NCBI GenBank assembly: GCA_963795055.1
Contig: CAWCGJ010000016.1
Location: forward strand, 155,065-219,064
Direction: 5' to 3'
DNA: 64,000 nt
Origin: JASHPR01 sp963795055
GTDB lineage: Bacteria > Actinomycetota > Actinomycetes > Streptosporangiales > Streptosporangiaceae
Positions 49,828 to 57,982 of the stretch are shown here, one piece after another. The first letter of the stretch is position 1. Each line of letters begins with the position of its first letter. Under the pieces are notes generated by a model, which saw nothing but the letters and a program-made list of their open reading frames with translations, was not told the DNA's origin and made no database searches. Both the position numbers and the translations under genes were made by a program.

Positions 49828-50564
49828 ACGCCACCGGGTACCGGCGGGTGCTGCTGTTCGGCGGAGCCAGCGAGATCGGCCAGCAGATCCTGGCCGCGCT
49901 GCAGCTGCCGCCCGACGCCGAGGTCCTGCTGGCCGGGCGGGACGAGCAGCGGATGGCCGCCGCCGCAGAGCCGCTGTCCTGCCGGATCCGGACGCTGCAC
50001 TATGACGCCGCCGCGATTGACACCCATGAGGCGGTGCTGGACAAGGCCTTTGCCTTCGGGGCCGTGGACCTGGTCATCTCCGCGGCCGGGATCCTGGCGG
50101 GCCAGGACGTGCTGGACGACGACCCGCTCCGGGCCGGCCTCCTGGTCGAGACGAACTTCACCGGGCACGTCACGACGCTGCTCGCCGCGGCGGCGCGGCT
50201 GCGCGCCCAGGGCCACGGCACGATCGTGGTGCTCTCCTCGGTGGCCGCGGTCCGTCCCCGCCGGGCCAACTTCGTCTACGGGGCCGCCAAGGCCGGGCTC
50301 GACGCCTTCGCCCGCGGGCTGGCCGACTCGCTGCACGGCAGCGGCGTCCGGGTGGTGCTGGTCCGGCCCGGCTTCGTGATCGGCCGCATGACGGAGGGCA
50401 TGACCCCGGCGCCGCTGTCCAGCACGCCCGCCGCGGTGGGCCGCGCGGTCGCGGCGGCGCTGGCCGGGCGGGCCGACGTAGTCTGGGTGCCGTCGCAGCT
50501 CGGCGTGCTGGCCATCGCGCTCAGGCTGGTGCCCAGGCCGATCTGGCGTCGGCTGCGCCGGTGA
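49824..50564 (+). CDS. dprE2: Decaprenylphosphoryl-2-keto-ribose reductase (DprE2-like SDR)
   Basis: 246 residues. Rossmann loop FGGASEIGQQI (G13-G19), NAD strand LLAGRD, catalytic Ser139, Tyr152 and Lys156 (VLSSVAAVRPRRANFVYGAA). The GGASEIG loop and the RPGFVIGRMTEGM block are those of DprE2 (Rv3791), which reduces the 2-keto intermediate to decaprenyl-phosphoryl-arabinose. The oxidase partner DprE1 is not in the window, an unusual separation. Start GTG 49824 overlaps the UbiA stop. Confidence 0.85.
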   Translation: MNATGYRRVLLFGGASEIGQQILAALQLPPDAEVLLAGRDEQRMAAAAEPLSCRIRTLHYDAAAIDTHEAVLDKAFAFGAVDLVISAAGILAGQDVLDDDPLRAGLLVETNFTGHVTTLLAAAARLRAQGHGTIVVLSSVAAVRPRRANFVYGAAKAGLDAFARGLADSLHGSGVRVVLVRPGFVIGRMTEGMTPAPLSSTPAAVGRAVAAALAGRADVVWVPSQLGVLAIALRLVPRPIWRRLRR

Positions 50565-50577
50565 GAGCGGGGCGCGG

Positions 50578-51246
50578 ATGCGGGTACTGGTGGCCGAGGA
50601 CGACCGGGGGTTGCGGGAGGTGCTCGCGCGGGGCCTGCGGGAGAACGGCTACGTGGTGGACGCGGTGGCGGACGGTCAGCAGGCCATCCAGTTCCTGCGC
50701 AGCTACGACTACGCGGTCGCGGTCCTGGACTGGCGCATGCCCGAGATGTCGGGGCTCGAGGTGCTGCAATGGATGCGGCGGCGCGAGTCACCCGCCGCCG
50801 TCCTGATGCTCACCGCACGTGACGCGCCCGCCGACCGGGTCACCGGCCTGGACCAGGGAGCCGACGACTACCTGGTCAAGCCGTTCGACTTCGGCGAGCT
50901 GCTCGCCCGGCTGCGGGCGCTGCAGCGCAGGCCGCGGGTGCTGCAGTCGCCCGAACTGGCGGTCGGCGACCTGCGCTTCAACCCGGTCACCCGCGAGGTG
51001 CTGGTGGGCACCGAGCGGCCCACCTTGACCGCGACCGAGCTGGGCATCCTGGAGATGCTCATGCGGCGGTCGCCCGCGGTGGTGCAGAGGCGCCTGATCG
51101 CGCTGCACGTCTGGGAGCACGAGGCCGACGCGATGGGCTCCAACACCATCGACGTGCACGTGGCCCGGCTGCGGTCCAAGCTGGCGGGCAGCCTGGTGCG
51201 CATCGAAACCGTACGTGGAGTCGGATACCGGATAATCGGGACATGA
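50578..51246 (+). CDS. OmpR-family response regulator
   Basis: 222 residues. Receiver: acidic pocket EDD (7-9), phosphoacceptor Asp51 (VAVLDWRMPEMSG), Thr in LMLTARD, Lys in YLVKPFDF. C-terminal winged helix with TLTATELGILEMLMRRSPAV and VDVHVARLRSKLAG. Starts 13 bases after the DprE2-like gene and overlaps the kinase start (ATGA region), so it may belong to the same operon and respond to envelope state. Target genes unknown. Confidence 0.92.
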   Translation: MRVLVAEDDRGLREVLARGLRENGYVVDAVADGQQAIQFLRSYDYAVAVLDWRMPEMSGLEVLQWMRRRESPAAVLMLTARDAPADRVTGLDQGADDYLVKPFDFGELLARLRALQRRPRVLQSPELAVGDLRFNPVTREVLVGTERPTLTATELGILEMLMRRSPAVVQRRLIALHVWEHEADAMGSNTIDVHVARLRSKLAGSLVRIETVRGVGYRIIGT

Positions 51247-52481
51247 AGCTACGGCCACGGCCGCTTCCGCGCGGGGCCGCGCACGCGGCGCGGATTGCCC
51301 TGGTGGCCAGCCTGCTCATCGGCATCGTGTACGCCGGATGCGTGATCGTCCTGGACCGGGTCGTCGCGGCCAGGCTCGTCGCCGCGGTCGACTCCCGGCT
51401 GCAAGAACGGCTGTCGGACGTCCGCGAGACCGGTGTCTCCGCCGCGGTGACCTCCGACGACGACGACGATGACTACGACGAGCCGCCGCTGTACCTGTGG
51501 CGGATTCCCGCGAACCGGGCGGCCGTGGTACTGAGCGCGGGCGCGCCGCAGCTGCCGGCCGCCGGCACGCTGGCCGGCCAGCCCACGCTGACGGCCCGGC
51601 TGGCGCCGGGCACGTTCCGGCTGGACACCATGCGCTACCCCGGCGGGCTGCTGGTCGCGGGGCAGAGCCTGGCCGTGCAAGATCACATTGAGGGCGTGCT
51701 CAGCGCGGGCGAGGCGCTCGCGGCGCCGGTGCTGCTGGCGGCGGTCTTTATCGGGGCACTGATCATCGGATTGCGGGCCCTGTCACCGGTCGAGCAGTCG
51801 AGACGGCGCCAGCTCGAGTTCACCGCTGACGCATCGCATGAACTGCGCACGCCGCTCAGCGTCATCTCCGCGGAGACCAGCATCGCGCTGGGTGCGCAGC
51901 GGAAGGCGGCCGACTACCGGGCCGCGCTGGTCCGCATCCAGGGGGAGAGCGAGCGGCTGCGCCACATCGTGGAGGACCTGCTGTGGCTGGCCAGGTTCGA
52001 CTCGCAGCCGCCGCCGCCCGGGAACGAGCCCCTGGACCTGGCCACGATCGCCGCCAGCTGCGCCGACCGGTTCCGCGCGGTGGCGCGCTCGCACGCCATC
52101 GAGATCCAGGTGGCCTGCGACGGGCCGGAGCCGGCCTGGATCAGCGCGCCACCGGAGTGGATCGACCGCCTCGCCGGGGTCCTGGTCGACAACGCCTGCC
52201 GGTACGCCGGGCCGGACGGCACGGTACGGATCAGCGTCCGCCAGCGGGCCAGCCGGGTGACCCTGGCCGTGGAGGACAGCGGCCCCGGGATCCCGGCCAA
52301 GGACCGGGACCGGCTGTTCGACCGGTTCCACCGCGCCACCGAGCAACCGGAGGGCGCAGGCCTGGGCCTGGCCATCGCCGACCCGATCGTGCGCTCCACC
52401 GGGGGCCAGTGGCGGATCGGCGACTCGCCGCTGGGCGGTGCGTTCTTCGGGATCTCCTGGCGCCGGGCCGCGGCGCGGTAA
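51243..52481 (+). CDS. Sensor histidine kinase with acidic extracytoplasmic patch
   Basis: 412 residues. Two membrane segments (about 17-38 and 158-180) bracket an outer domain of about 120 residues that contains Asp72-Asp77 followed by YDE, a likely metal-binding acidic run. HisKA: His199 in TADASHELRTPLSVISAETS; HATPase: N-box VLVDNACRYAG, G1 VEDSGPGIPAKDRDRLFDRF, G2 GAGLGLAIADPI. All catalytic parts are intact. Cognate to the OmpR-type regulator it overlaps. The adjacent His-rich secreted protein gene suggests a metal or cation signal, which is an inference. Confidence 0.9.
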   Translation: MKLRPRPLPRGAAHAARIALVASLLIGIVYAGCVIVLDRVVAARLVAAVDSRLQERLSDVRETGVSAAVTSDDDDDDYDEPPLYLWRIPANRAAVVLSAGAPQLPAAGTLAGQPTLTARLAPGTFRLDTMRYPGGLLVAGQSLAVQDHIEGVLSAGEALAAPVLLAAVFIGALIIGLRALSPVEQSRRRQLEFTADASHELRTPLSVISAETSIALGAQRKAADYRAALVRIQGESERLRHIVEDLLWLARFDSQPPPPGNEPLDLATIAASCADRFRAVARSHAIEIQVACDGPEPAWISAPPEWIDRLAGVLVDNACRYAGPDGTVRISVRQRASRVTLAVEDSGPGIPAKDRDRLFDRFHRATEQPEGAGLGLAIADPIVRSTGGQWRIGDSPLGGAFFGISWRRAAAR

Positions 52482-52500
52482 CCCGCCGGGGCCGGGAGCG

Positions 52501-53298
52501 TTAGAGGTCACCCGGCCAGGTGATCGATACCGGGGCGACCAGCGGGGTACCGACCTCCAGCTGGATCTGGGCGTGCGCGGCCAGCGGGATATCACGGGGA
52601 TTGCCCAGGTACACCTGGCCGTCGTACAGGGCCGTGACATGCCCGCGGGCCGGACCGACCTGCCCGGGCCCGAGCGGCAGGCCCCATTCGTCGAAGAACT
52701 CGCCCAGCGTGTAGGCGCGCCGGACGGGCGACTCGATGTGGATGACGCCGTCGGCGGCGTGGGTGTGCAGCCAGTAGAAGCAGTTCCCGGAGTCGACGAA
52801 GGGGCCGTCGGGCGTGTCTTGCGCGCGGGCGCCCGGGATCCCGATCCCGGCCGGGACCTGGCGTGGCGAGCCGTTCACGAAGATGGTCAGGTGCGCGTGG
52901 ATGTGGAAGAGGGTCTGCTCGCTGGTCTCGCAGCCGATGCCGTCGACCGGCTGGCCGGGCGCGGCCGTCGCGGTGCTGGCCAGCGGGGCGGCACCGGGGA
53001 TCGGGACGCCCTCGGGACCCTGCGGGCCGGCGGCCGGCGCGGGCCTGGGGCTGCCTAGCGTGTGCAGCGGGGCGAGCTTCGGGGCCGGCGAGCCGGCCGC
53101 AGCCTGCCCGCCTCCTGTGGCTGCGGTCTGCCCGCCTCCGGTAACGGCCAGCGTGATGCCGACGGCCGCCGCGGCGACCAGGGCGACCGCGCCCAGCCCG
53201 CCCAGCCACAGCCGGCGGCGCCGGCGCCGCGCCTCCAGCGCGCGGGCCTGGGCGATCTTCTCGCGAGCCCGCTGCCGGTTTCTGCTGCTCTTGGACAC
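52501..53298 (-). CDS. Secreted/membrane-anchored His-rich protein of unknown function
   Basis: 265 residues. A very basic 30-residue start, one membrane segment (about 31-53), a Gly/Pro/Ala linker to about 115, and an outer domain with His132, His134 and His136 (LFHIHAHLTIFVNG), Cys123 and Cys173 likely forming a disulfide, and His178, His180 and His187 (YWLHTHAADGVIHIESP). The clustered histidines resemble a metal site, possibly copper or zinc, but no cupredoxin or known enzyme motif is present. Convergent with the kinase gene, and preceded by a perfect 26-bp palindrome. I do not recognise a characterised family. Confidence 0.75.
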   Translation of the reverse strand: MSKSSRNRQRAREKIAQARALEARRRRRRLWLGGLGAVALVAAAAVGITLAVTGGGQTAATGGGQAAAGSPAPKLAPLHTLGSPRPAPAAGPQGPEGVPIPGAAPLASTATAAPGQPVDGIGCETSEQTLFHIHAHLTIFVNGSPRQVPAGIGIPGARAQDTPDGPFVDSGNCFYWLHTHAADGVIHIESPVRRAYTLGEFFDEWGLPLGPGQVGPARGHVTALYDGQVYLGNPRDIPLAAHAQIQLEVGTPLVAPVSITWPGDL

Positions 53299-53329
53299 CG
53301 AACTTCTCCCCGGTCGGCTAAGCCCTCAT

Positions 53330-53355
53330 CTACTATCTACGTACGTAGATAGTAG
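53330..53355. promoter_or_regulatory. Perfect 26-bp palindrome upstream of the His-rich protein gene
   Basis: CTACTATCTACGT is followed directly by its exact reverse complement ACGTAGATAGTAG. The centre is 44 bases upstream of the start codon at 53298. A perfect AT-rich palindrome of this size in such GC-rich DNA is almost certainly an operator, of the type bound by TetR, GntR or BlaI/CopY dimers. The half-site TACGTAGATA recurs at 20890-20899. Confidence 0.75.
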
Positions 53356-53414
53356 CATGATCGGCTGGCCTCATCGGGCGGGTCGCCCGCCGGCATAAGT
53401 ACCAAAAGGCCGAC

Positions 53415-53542
53415 TATTGGGGCTGTTGCAGAATAGCCTTGAAGATCATCTCGGTCACTACATGTTGTGTCGATTCCTGAGTGCTCGAAACAGATCTTGT
53501 GGTTGGAAGGAGCGGACGCGGGATTTTGCGACAGCCCCTATT
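53415..53542. mobile_element. 120-bp IS-like/MITE element with terminal inverted repeats and TATT target duplication
   Basis: Left end GGGGCTGTTGCAGAAT (53419-53434) and right end ATTTTGCGACAGCCCC (53523-53538) match as inverted repeats at 14 of 16 positions. TATT stands directly outside both ends (53415-53418 and 53539-53542), a 4-bp target duplication. The inside is too short for a transposase. Ends of the GGGnCTGTTGCA type occur in several IS families. I read it as a non-autonomous element or an internally deleted IS. Confidence 0.7.
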
Positions 53543-53569
53543 ACCGGCCCTTCGGTACATTTACTGGCC
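53536..53569. repeat. Dispersed repeat copy B and right arm of an older palindrome
   Basis: CCCTATTACCGGCC...CGGTACATTT matches copy A at 30497-30529. Its reverse complement (GTACCGAAGGGCCG) also pairs with GTACCAAAAGGCCG on the left side of the IS-like element (53400-53413), so the element seems to have jumped into the loop of a 14-bp-arm hairpin. Confidence 0.55.
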
Positions 53570-53653
53570 GACGTGGGGCCGACGGAACTCCGGGGTCGGC
53601 GGGGCAGCCGGGCGGGCCGGGCGGTCAGCCTCGCCAGCCCGGCCCGCCGCCGG

Positions 53654-56017
53654 TCACGAGCCCGACCTCGGGGTGGTGAGGGTGTAGACGGTCATGCCGC
53701 CCACGGTCTGCGGGGTGAAGTGAGCCTCGACCCATGCGGCGATCTGGGCCGCGTCCGAGCCACCGCCACCGCCACCGAACCCGCCGGCTCCGCGGCCCGG
53801 GATGTCGGCCGCGCCATCGGCCGGACCGTCGGCCGCGTCGCCGAGGCCGCGGCCGGCGAAGGCACCGCCGAACCCGCCGCCACCGAACCCGCCGCCGCCG
53901 CCCACGTAGTAGTGGATCTCATGAGCGGAGACGAGCCGTTCGAACCCGGCGAGGCTTAGCGCGGGGTCGGTTCCCCGGAAGCCGCCGAGCGCCATGACCG
54001 GAACGCCGCCCGAGGCCAGTTCCATCGAGGCCGCGGTGTCGGAGGTCTGGGTGGCCGCGACCCACTTGTAGTGCGAGGCGCCCGTCTCGAGCAGCTTGGC
54101 CAGCGCGGCGCTGACCGTGGCGTTGCCGCCGATGCCGCCGAAGCCGCCGCCGCCCGCCCTGGCGCCGGCGAAACCGCCGGACTCGCCGCGGCCCGTTCTC
54201 CCGTCGGCCGGGCCGCCCGGGAAGTCGCCGGACCCGCCACGGCCGGCCGCGCCGGTGCCGGGGAACCCTCCGCGGCCGAACCCCGGAGCGCCGCCCGGCC
54301 CGCCCCCGGCGGCGGTCAGGGCCGGGCCCGCGGACGGGCTCGCCCCGCTGTAGCTGCTGGCCGCGGTGTCGAGACTGTAGGCCAGCGGGCCGCCGAGCAC
54401 GGCGACCGCGGCCAGCGACACGGGCACCGCGGCCAGGAGCATCCGGCTCCGGGCCGAGGCGGTCCGCAGCGCGGGCCCGGCCAGGATCAGGCCGACCGCA
54501 CCGACCGCGGCGGCGACGATGACCACGCGCAGCCAGGGGAACCAGCCGGGGCTGCGGCCGAGCAGCACCCAGGCCCAGGCGGCGGTGAGCGCGATCGCGA
54601 CGGCCATGGCGGCCCGCGCGAACCAGGTGTGGCGGATCCGCCAGAGTCCGAAGCTGCCGATGCCGACCAGCGCGCCGATCGGGGGAGCCAGGGCGACCGA
54701 GTAGTACGAGTGGGTGGTTCCTGACATGAAGCTCAGCACCAGCCCGGCCACCAGCAGCCAGCCGCCGAACATCACGGCGGCGGCGCGGGTACGGTCGGTC
54801 CGGCCGGCCCGCCGCGATACCCACAGCATGACCAGAAAGGCGATCAGCGCGGCCGGGATCAGCCAGCTGATCTGACCGCCCCACTCGGGCGTGAACAACC
54901 GGGTGATGCCGGTACCTCCACCGAGCGCGCCGCCGCCACCACCACCACCGCCGCCGCGTGCGCCGGCGAACGCTCCCGCACCGGGCCCGCTCCCGGCCCC
55001 GCCCGCACCGGGCCCGCCTCCGGCCGCGCCGAGCCCCCGGCCCGCCGCCTCGCCCGCGCCCGCACCGAGTCCCCGGGCTGCCTCGCCGGCGCCCGCACCG
55101 AGTCCCCGGCCTGCCGCCCGGCCCGCGCCGCCGAACCCTCCGCCGCGGTTGCCGGTGAGCCTGCTGAGCCCGTTGTAGCCGAACGTGAGGTTGAGGATGT
55201 TGTTATCGGTGGTGCTGCCGACGAAGGGCCGGGCGGCGGCCGGGGTGAACAGGACGATCGCCATCCACCAGCCTGCGGTGGCTAGCAGGGCGGCCCCGCC
55301 CACCAGCAGCTGCCAGATGCGCCGGCCGAGCTTGGGCGGGCCGCAGATCAGGTAGGCCAGCGCCAGGGCCGGCAGGGCCAGGAACCCGGCCAGCATCTTG
55401 CCCAGGAAGCCCAGCCCGAAGATCACCCCGGCCAGGGCCAGCCACCGGGTGCGGCCCGACTCGATGGCCCGGGTCACGGCGTACGCGGCCAGCACCGCCA
55501 TCAACGTGATGAACGCGTCGGGGTCGTTGAAGCGGAAGACCAGCGTGGCCACCGGGGCCAGGGCCATGACCGCCCCGGCGATGAGCGCGGCCACCGGCCC
55601 GAACCAGCGGCGCACGGTGGTGTAGAGCACGCCGACCGTGGCCACCCCGGCCAGGGCCTGCGGGAGCAGCAGGCTCCAGTAGTTCACGCCGAAGATGCGG
55701 CCGGACAGGTCCATGGGCCACAGGAAGCCCGCGGGCTTGTCCACGGTGATGAAGTTGGAGCGGTCCAGCGAGCCGAACAGGAACGCCTTCCAGCTCTCCG
55801 TGCCCGCCTGGGCGGCGGCGGCGTAGAACTCGTTGGCCCAGCCGTTGCGGCTCAGGCCCGCCATGTAGAGCAGGCCGGTGGCTGTGAGCAGGGCCAGTAA
55901 CGCCGGCCTAGCCCACGCCGGATCGCCCGGCCGGGCACGCAGCAATCGGGCCGCGGCGCTGGGGCGGGCCGGCCGGGCGGCCGGCGCCGGGCCCGGTTGC
56001 GTCGAAGTGGCGGTCAC
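53654..56017 (-). CDS. ArnT/PMT-type (GT39) glycosyltransferase with glycine-rich insertions
   Basis: 787 residues. N-terminal GT-C core: first extracytoplasmic loop with NEFYAAAAQAGTESWKAFLF and FITVDKPAGFLWP, FRFNDPDAFITLMAVLAAYA, and about 12 membrane helices. This family transfers sugars from polyprenyl-phosphate donors to lipids or proteins on the outer face. Three Gly/Ala-rich low-complexity blocks interrupt or follow the core (about 290-375, 575-645 and 700-755); the C-terminal outer domain ends VEAHFTPQTVGGMTVYTLTT. GC content peaks in the Gly-rich blocks. It lies nine bases downstream of the dolichyl-phosphate-sugar synthase gene, which may make its donor. Confidence 0.87.
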   Translation of the reverse strand: MTATSTQPGPAPAARPARPSAAARLLRARPGDPAWARPALLALLTATGLLYMAGLSRNGWANEFYAAAAQAGTESWKAFLFGSLDRSNFITVDKPAGFLWPMDLSGRIFGVNYWSLLLPQALAGVATVGVLYTTVRRWFGPVAALIAGAVMALAPVATLVFRFNDPDAFITLMAVLAAYAVTRAIESGRTRWLALAGVIFGLGFLGKMLAGFLALPALALAYLICGPPKLGRRIWQLLVGGAALLATAGWWMAIVLFTPAAARPFVGSTTDNNILNLTFGYNGLSRLTGNRGGGFGGAGRAAGRGLGAGAGEAARGLGAGAGEAAGRGLGAAGGGPGAGGAGSGPGAGAFAGARGGGGGGGGGALGGGTGITRLFTPEWGGQISWLIPAALIAFLVMLWVSRRAGRTDRTRAAAVMFGGWLLVAGLVLSFMSGTTHSYYSVALAPPIGALVGIGSFGLWRIRHTWFARAAMAVAIALTAAWAWVLLGRSPGWFPWLRVVIVAAAVGAVGLILAGPALRTASARSRMLLAAVPVSLAAVAVLGGPLAYSLDTAASSYSGASPSAGPALTAAGGGPGGAPGFGRGGFPGTGAAGRGGSGDFPGGPADGRTGRGESGGFAGARAGGGGFGGIGGNATVSAALAKLLETGASHYKWVAATQTSDTAASMELASGGVPVMALGGFRGTDPALSLAGFERLVSAHEIHYYVGGGGGFGGGGFGGAFAGRGLGDAADGPADGAADIPGRGAGGFGGGGGGSDAAQIAAWVEAHFTPQTVGGMTVYTLTTPRSGS

Positions 56018-56026
56018 CCATGACTC

Positions 56027-57379
56027 CTATTCGGATAGGTCAAGTACCTGGTGCTTGGCTGAGTAGGGCCCGTGCCTGAGCTCGGGATGGTCGGCAGGCC
56101 GGTGGCCCGCCAGGCCCGAGCCGCGGAACACCCAGCTTCGGTAGAGCCCGAACCGGACCACGGTCGCGACGAGGTTGGCCAGGATGAGCACCGCCACCTC
56201 GGCGGCCCGGCCGGGCCGGGGAGACGCCGCGTGCAGCGCGACGAGCGCCCCGGAGGTGAGCGCGAGCCCGATGCCGAACGCGATCAGGCCGCGCAGCTGA
56301 TGCCGGGCCGCGTGGGCCCGGCCCCGGATGCCGAAGGTCAGCCGGCGGTTGAGGGCGGTGTTGGCCACGGCGGTGATGAGCAGGCTGAGCGCGTTCGCGG
56401 CCTGCGCGCTCATCGCGCCGCGCAGCAGCAGGTAGATCAGGACGTAGGCCACGGTGCAGGTCACGCCCACCGCGACGAAGCGCACCAACTGGCCGGCCAG
56501 GGAGCCGTACCGGCTCCGCGGCTGACCCGGCCGCGGGCGCAAGCCGCTGGGTGACGGGTCGCCCAGCACCGGGACGGTGATCGTGCCGCGGGCCAGCCCG
56601 GTGCCCAGGCGCACGATGCCGCGCAGGTCGGCCACGGCGGTGGGGATCACCTTGACCCGGGAGTCGGCGTCGTCGATCCAGTCCACCGGGACCTCGTGGA
56701 TGCGCAGCCCGGCCCGCTCGGCCAGCACCAGCAGCTCGGTGTCGAAGAACCAGCCCGTGTCGGCGGTCAGCGGCAGCAGCACCCGCGCCTTGTCCGCCCT
56801 GATGGCCTTGAAGCCGCACTGGGCGTCGGAGAACCCGGTGCCGAGAGTCGCGTGCAGCAGCAGGTTGTAGCAGCGCGAGATGATCTCGCGGCGCGGGCCG
56901 CGGATCACCCGGGCCCCGCGGGCCAGCCGGGTGCCGATCGCCACGTCGCTGTGTCCCGACAGCAGCGGGGCCAGCAACGGGAGCAGGGCGTTCAGGTCGG
57001 TAGACAGGTCCACATCCATGTAGGCGACGACGGCCGCGTCGCTCTGCGACCAGACGGTACGCAGCGCCCCGCCCCGGCCCGGCCGCTCGATCCGCACGGC
57101 CCGGACCGACTCCAGGCTGGCCTCCAGCGCCAGGGCCTCGGGCCAGGTGCCGTCGGTGCTTCCGTTGTCCGCGATCGTGATCCGCGTGGTGAACGGGAAC
57201 TGGTCGCGCAGGTAGGCATGCAGCCGGCGGACGCTCGGAGCCAGGTCACGCTCTTCGTTCCGGACCGGAATGACGATCTCCGCCTGCACGCCGACCGGGC
57301 GCGGCGTGGGCGGAGACTGCGGCGAATGTGTCCGCACGGCTGGTAACTGGGCAGCAGGCAGCGGTTCGAAGCCTCTCAT
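56027..57379 (-). CDS. Polyprenyl-phosphate glycosyltransferase (GT2, DPM1/ALG5-like) fused to GtrA domain
   Basis: 450 residues. GT2 domain about 33-265: VIPVRNEERDLAPSVRRLHA, TIADNGSTDGTW, YMDVDLSTDLNALLPLL (DxD), GTRLARGARVIRGPRREIIS, FSDAQCGFKAIR and the VDWIDDADSRVKV tail, the ALG5/dolichyl-phosphate glucosyltransferase pattern. A GtrA domain of four membrane helices follows at about 300-430 (LVRFVAVGVTCTVAYVLIYL). The fusion would make polyprenyl-phosphate-sugar and help flip it. Upstream of the GT39 gene by nine bases; the two form an operon for sugar modification at the outer membrane face. Confidence 0.92.
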   Translation of the reverse strand: MRGFEPLPAAQLPAVRTHSPQSPPTPRPVGVQAEIVIPVRNEERDLAPSVRRLHAYLRDQFPFTTRITIADNGSTDGTWPEALALEASLESVRAVRIERPGRGGALRTVWSQSDAAVVAYMDVDLSTDLNALLPLLAPLLSGHSDVAIGTRLARGARVIRGPRREIISRCYNLLLHATLGTGFSDAQCGFKAIRADKARVLLPLTADTGWFFDTELLVLAERAGLRIHEVPVDWIDDADSRVKVIPTAVADLRGIVRLGTGLARGTITVPVLGDPSPSGLRPRPGQPRSRYGSLAGQLVRFVAVGVTCTVAYVLIYLLLRGAMSAQAANALSLLITAVANTALNRRLTFGIRGRAHAARHQLRGLIAFGIGLALTSGALVALHAASPRPGRAAEVAVLILANLVATVVRFGLYRSWVFRGSGLAGHRPADHPELRHGPYSAKHQVLDLSE

Positions 57380-57469
57380 AAGCCCCAGGCTCGGCGATAA
57401 TCTTCCGCGGTGACTGAGACGGCCCTTTGAAACTCCTCCAGGCTCCCCGGCCTACCTGAGGACGGGCGG

Positions 57470-57982
57470 CTAGCGCCCGGCGAGGTTGGCCCGGCACATG
57501 GCCAGGCTGCGCCGCAGCTCGGCGGCCTGCTCGCCGGTCAGGCCGGACAGCATCCGCTCCTCGAGCGCGGCCACCCGGCCCCGGTAGCGGCGCAGCAGCT
57601 CGCGGCCGTCGCTGGTCAGCGCGAGCACCAGCCGGCGCCGGTCCGCCGCGTCGCGGTGCCGCTCCACCAGGCGGCGCTCCTCCAGCGCCCGGACCATGTC
57701 CGCCATGGTCTGCGCGGTCACGAACGAGTTCCTGGCCAGCTGCGCCGACGACATGTCCGGATGATGCTCCAGCACCGTCAGCGCCGTGTACTGCAGGGCG
57801 GTCATCCCGATCGGCCGGAAGATCTCATCGAGCTGGGACCGGGCCGCCAGCTCGACCTGCTTGATGACGTACAGCAGGGTCGGGTCGGCCCGGAGCTTCT
57901 TCTGCCGCGGCGGCCCAGCCGGCCGGGCCGACCGGGGGTCCGCCGCGGCACCAGCCACGATCGTCTGTGCGGAATGTGCCAC
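57470..57982 (-). CDS. MarR family transcriptional regulator
   Basis: 170 residues from GTG 57982. Winged helix about 55-130: LLYVIKQVELAARSQLDEIF, MTALQYTALTVLEHHPDMSS, AQTMADMVRALEERRLVERH, then the wing DAADRRRLVLALTSDGREL and a C-terminal dimer helix. It lies between the glycosyltransferase pair and the CocE-type hydrolase on the same strand; gaps of 90 and 195 bases make the operon assignment open. Ligand unknown. An upstream extension to 58075 is possible but lacks a good ribosome binding site. Confidence 0.9.
   Translation of the reverse strand: MAHSAQTIVAGAAADPRSARPAGPPRQKKLRADPTLLYVIKQVELAARSQLDEIFRPIGMTALQYTALTVLEHHPDMSSAQLARNSFVTAQTMADMVRALEERRLVERHRDAADRRRLVLALTSDGRELLRRYRGRVAALEERMLSGLTGEQAAELRRSLAMCRANLAGR

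Larger units (their letters stand above)
53299..53653. other. Intergenic region with operator palindrome and IS-like element
   Basis: 355 bases between the start of the His-rich protein gene and the stop of the GT39 gene. It contains the palindrome at 53330-53355, a second inverted repeat pair at 53396-53414/53543-53562, and the 120-bp element at 53419-53538. No gene. Confidence 0.6.

Noticed and set aside
53417..53959. Open frame running through the IS-like element and on, antisense to the GT39 gene end
   Set aside because: It crosses both element ends and the repeat, and has no transposase motif; the element is too short to encode one.
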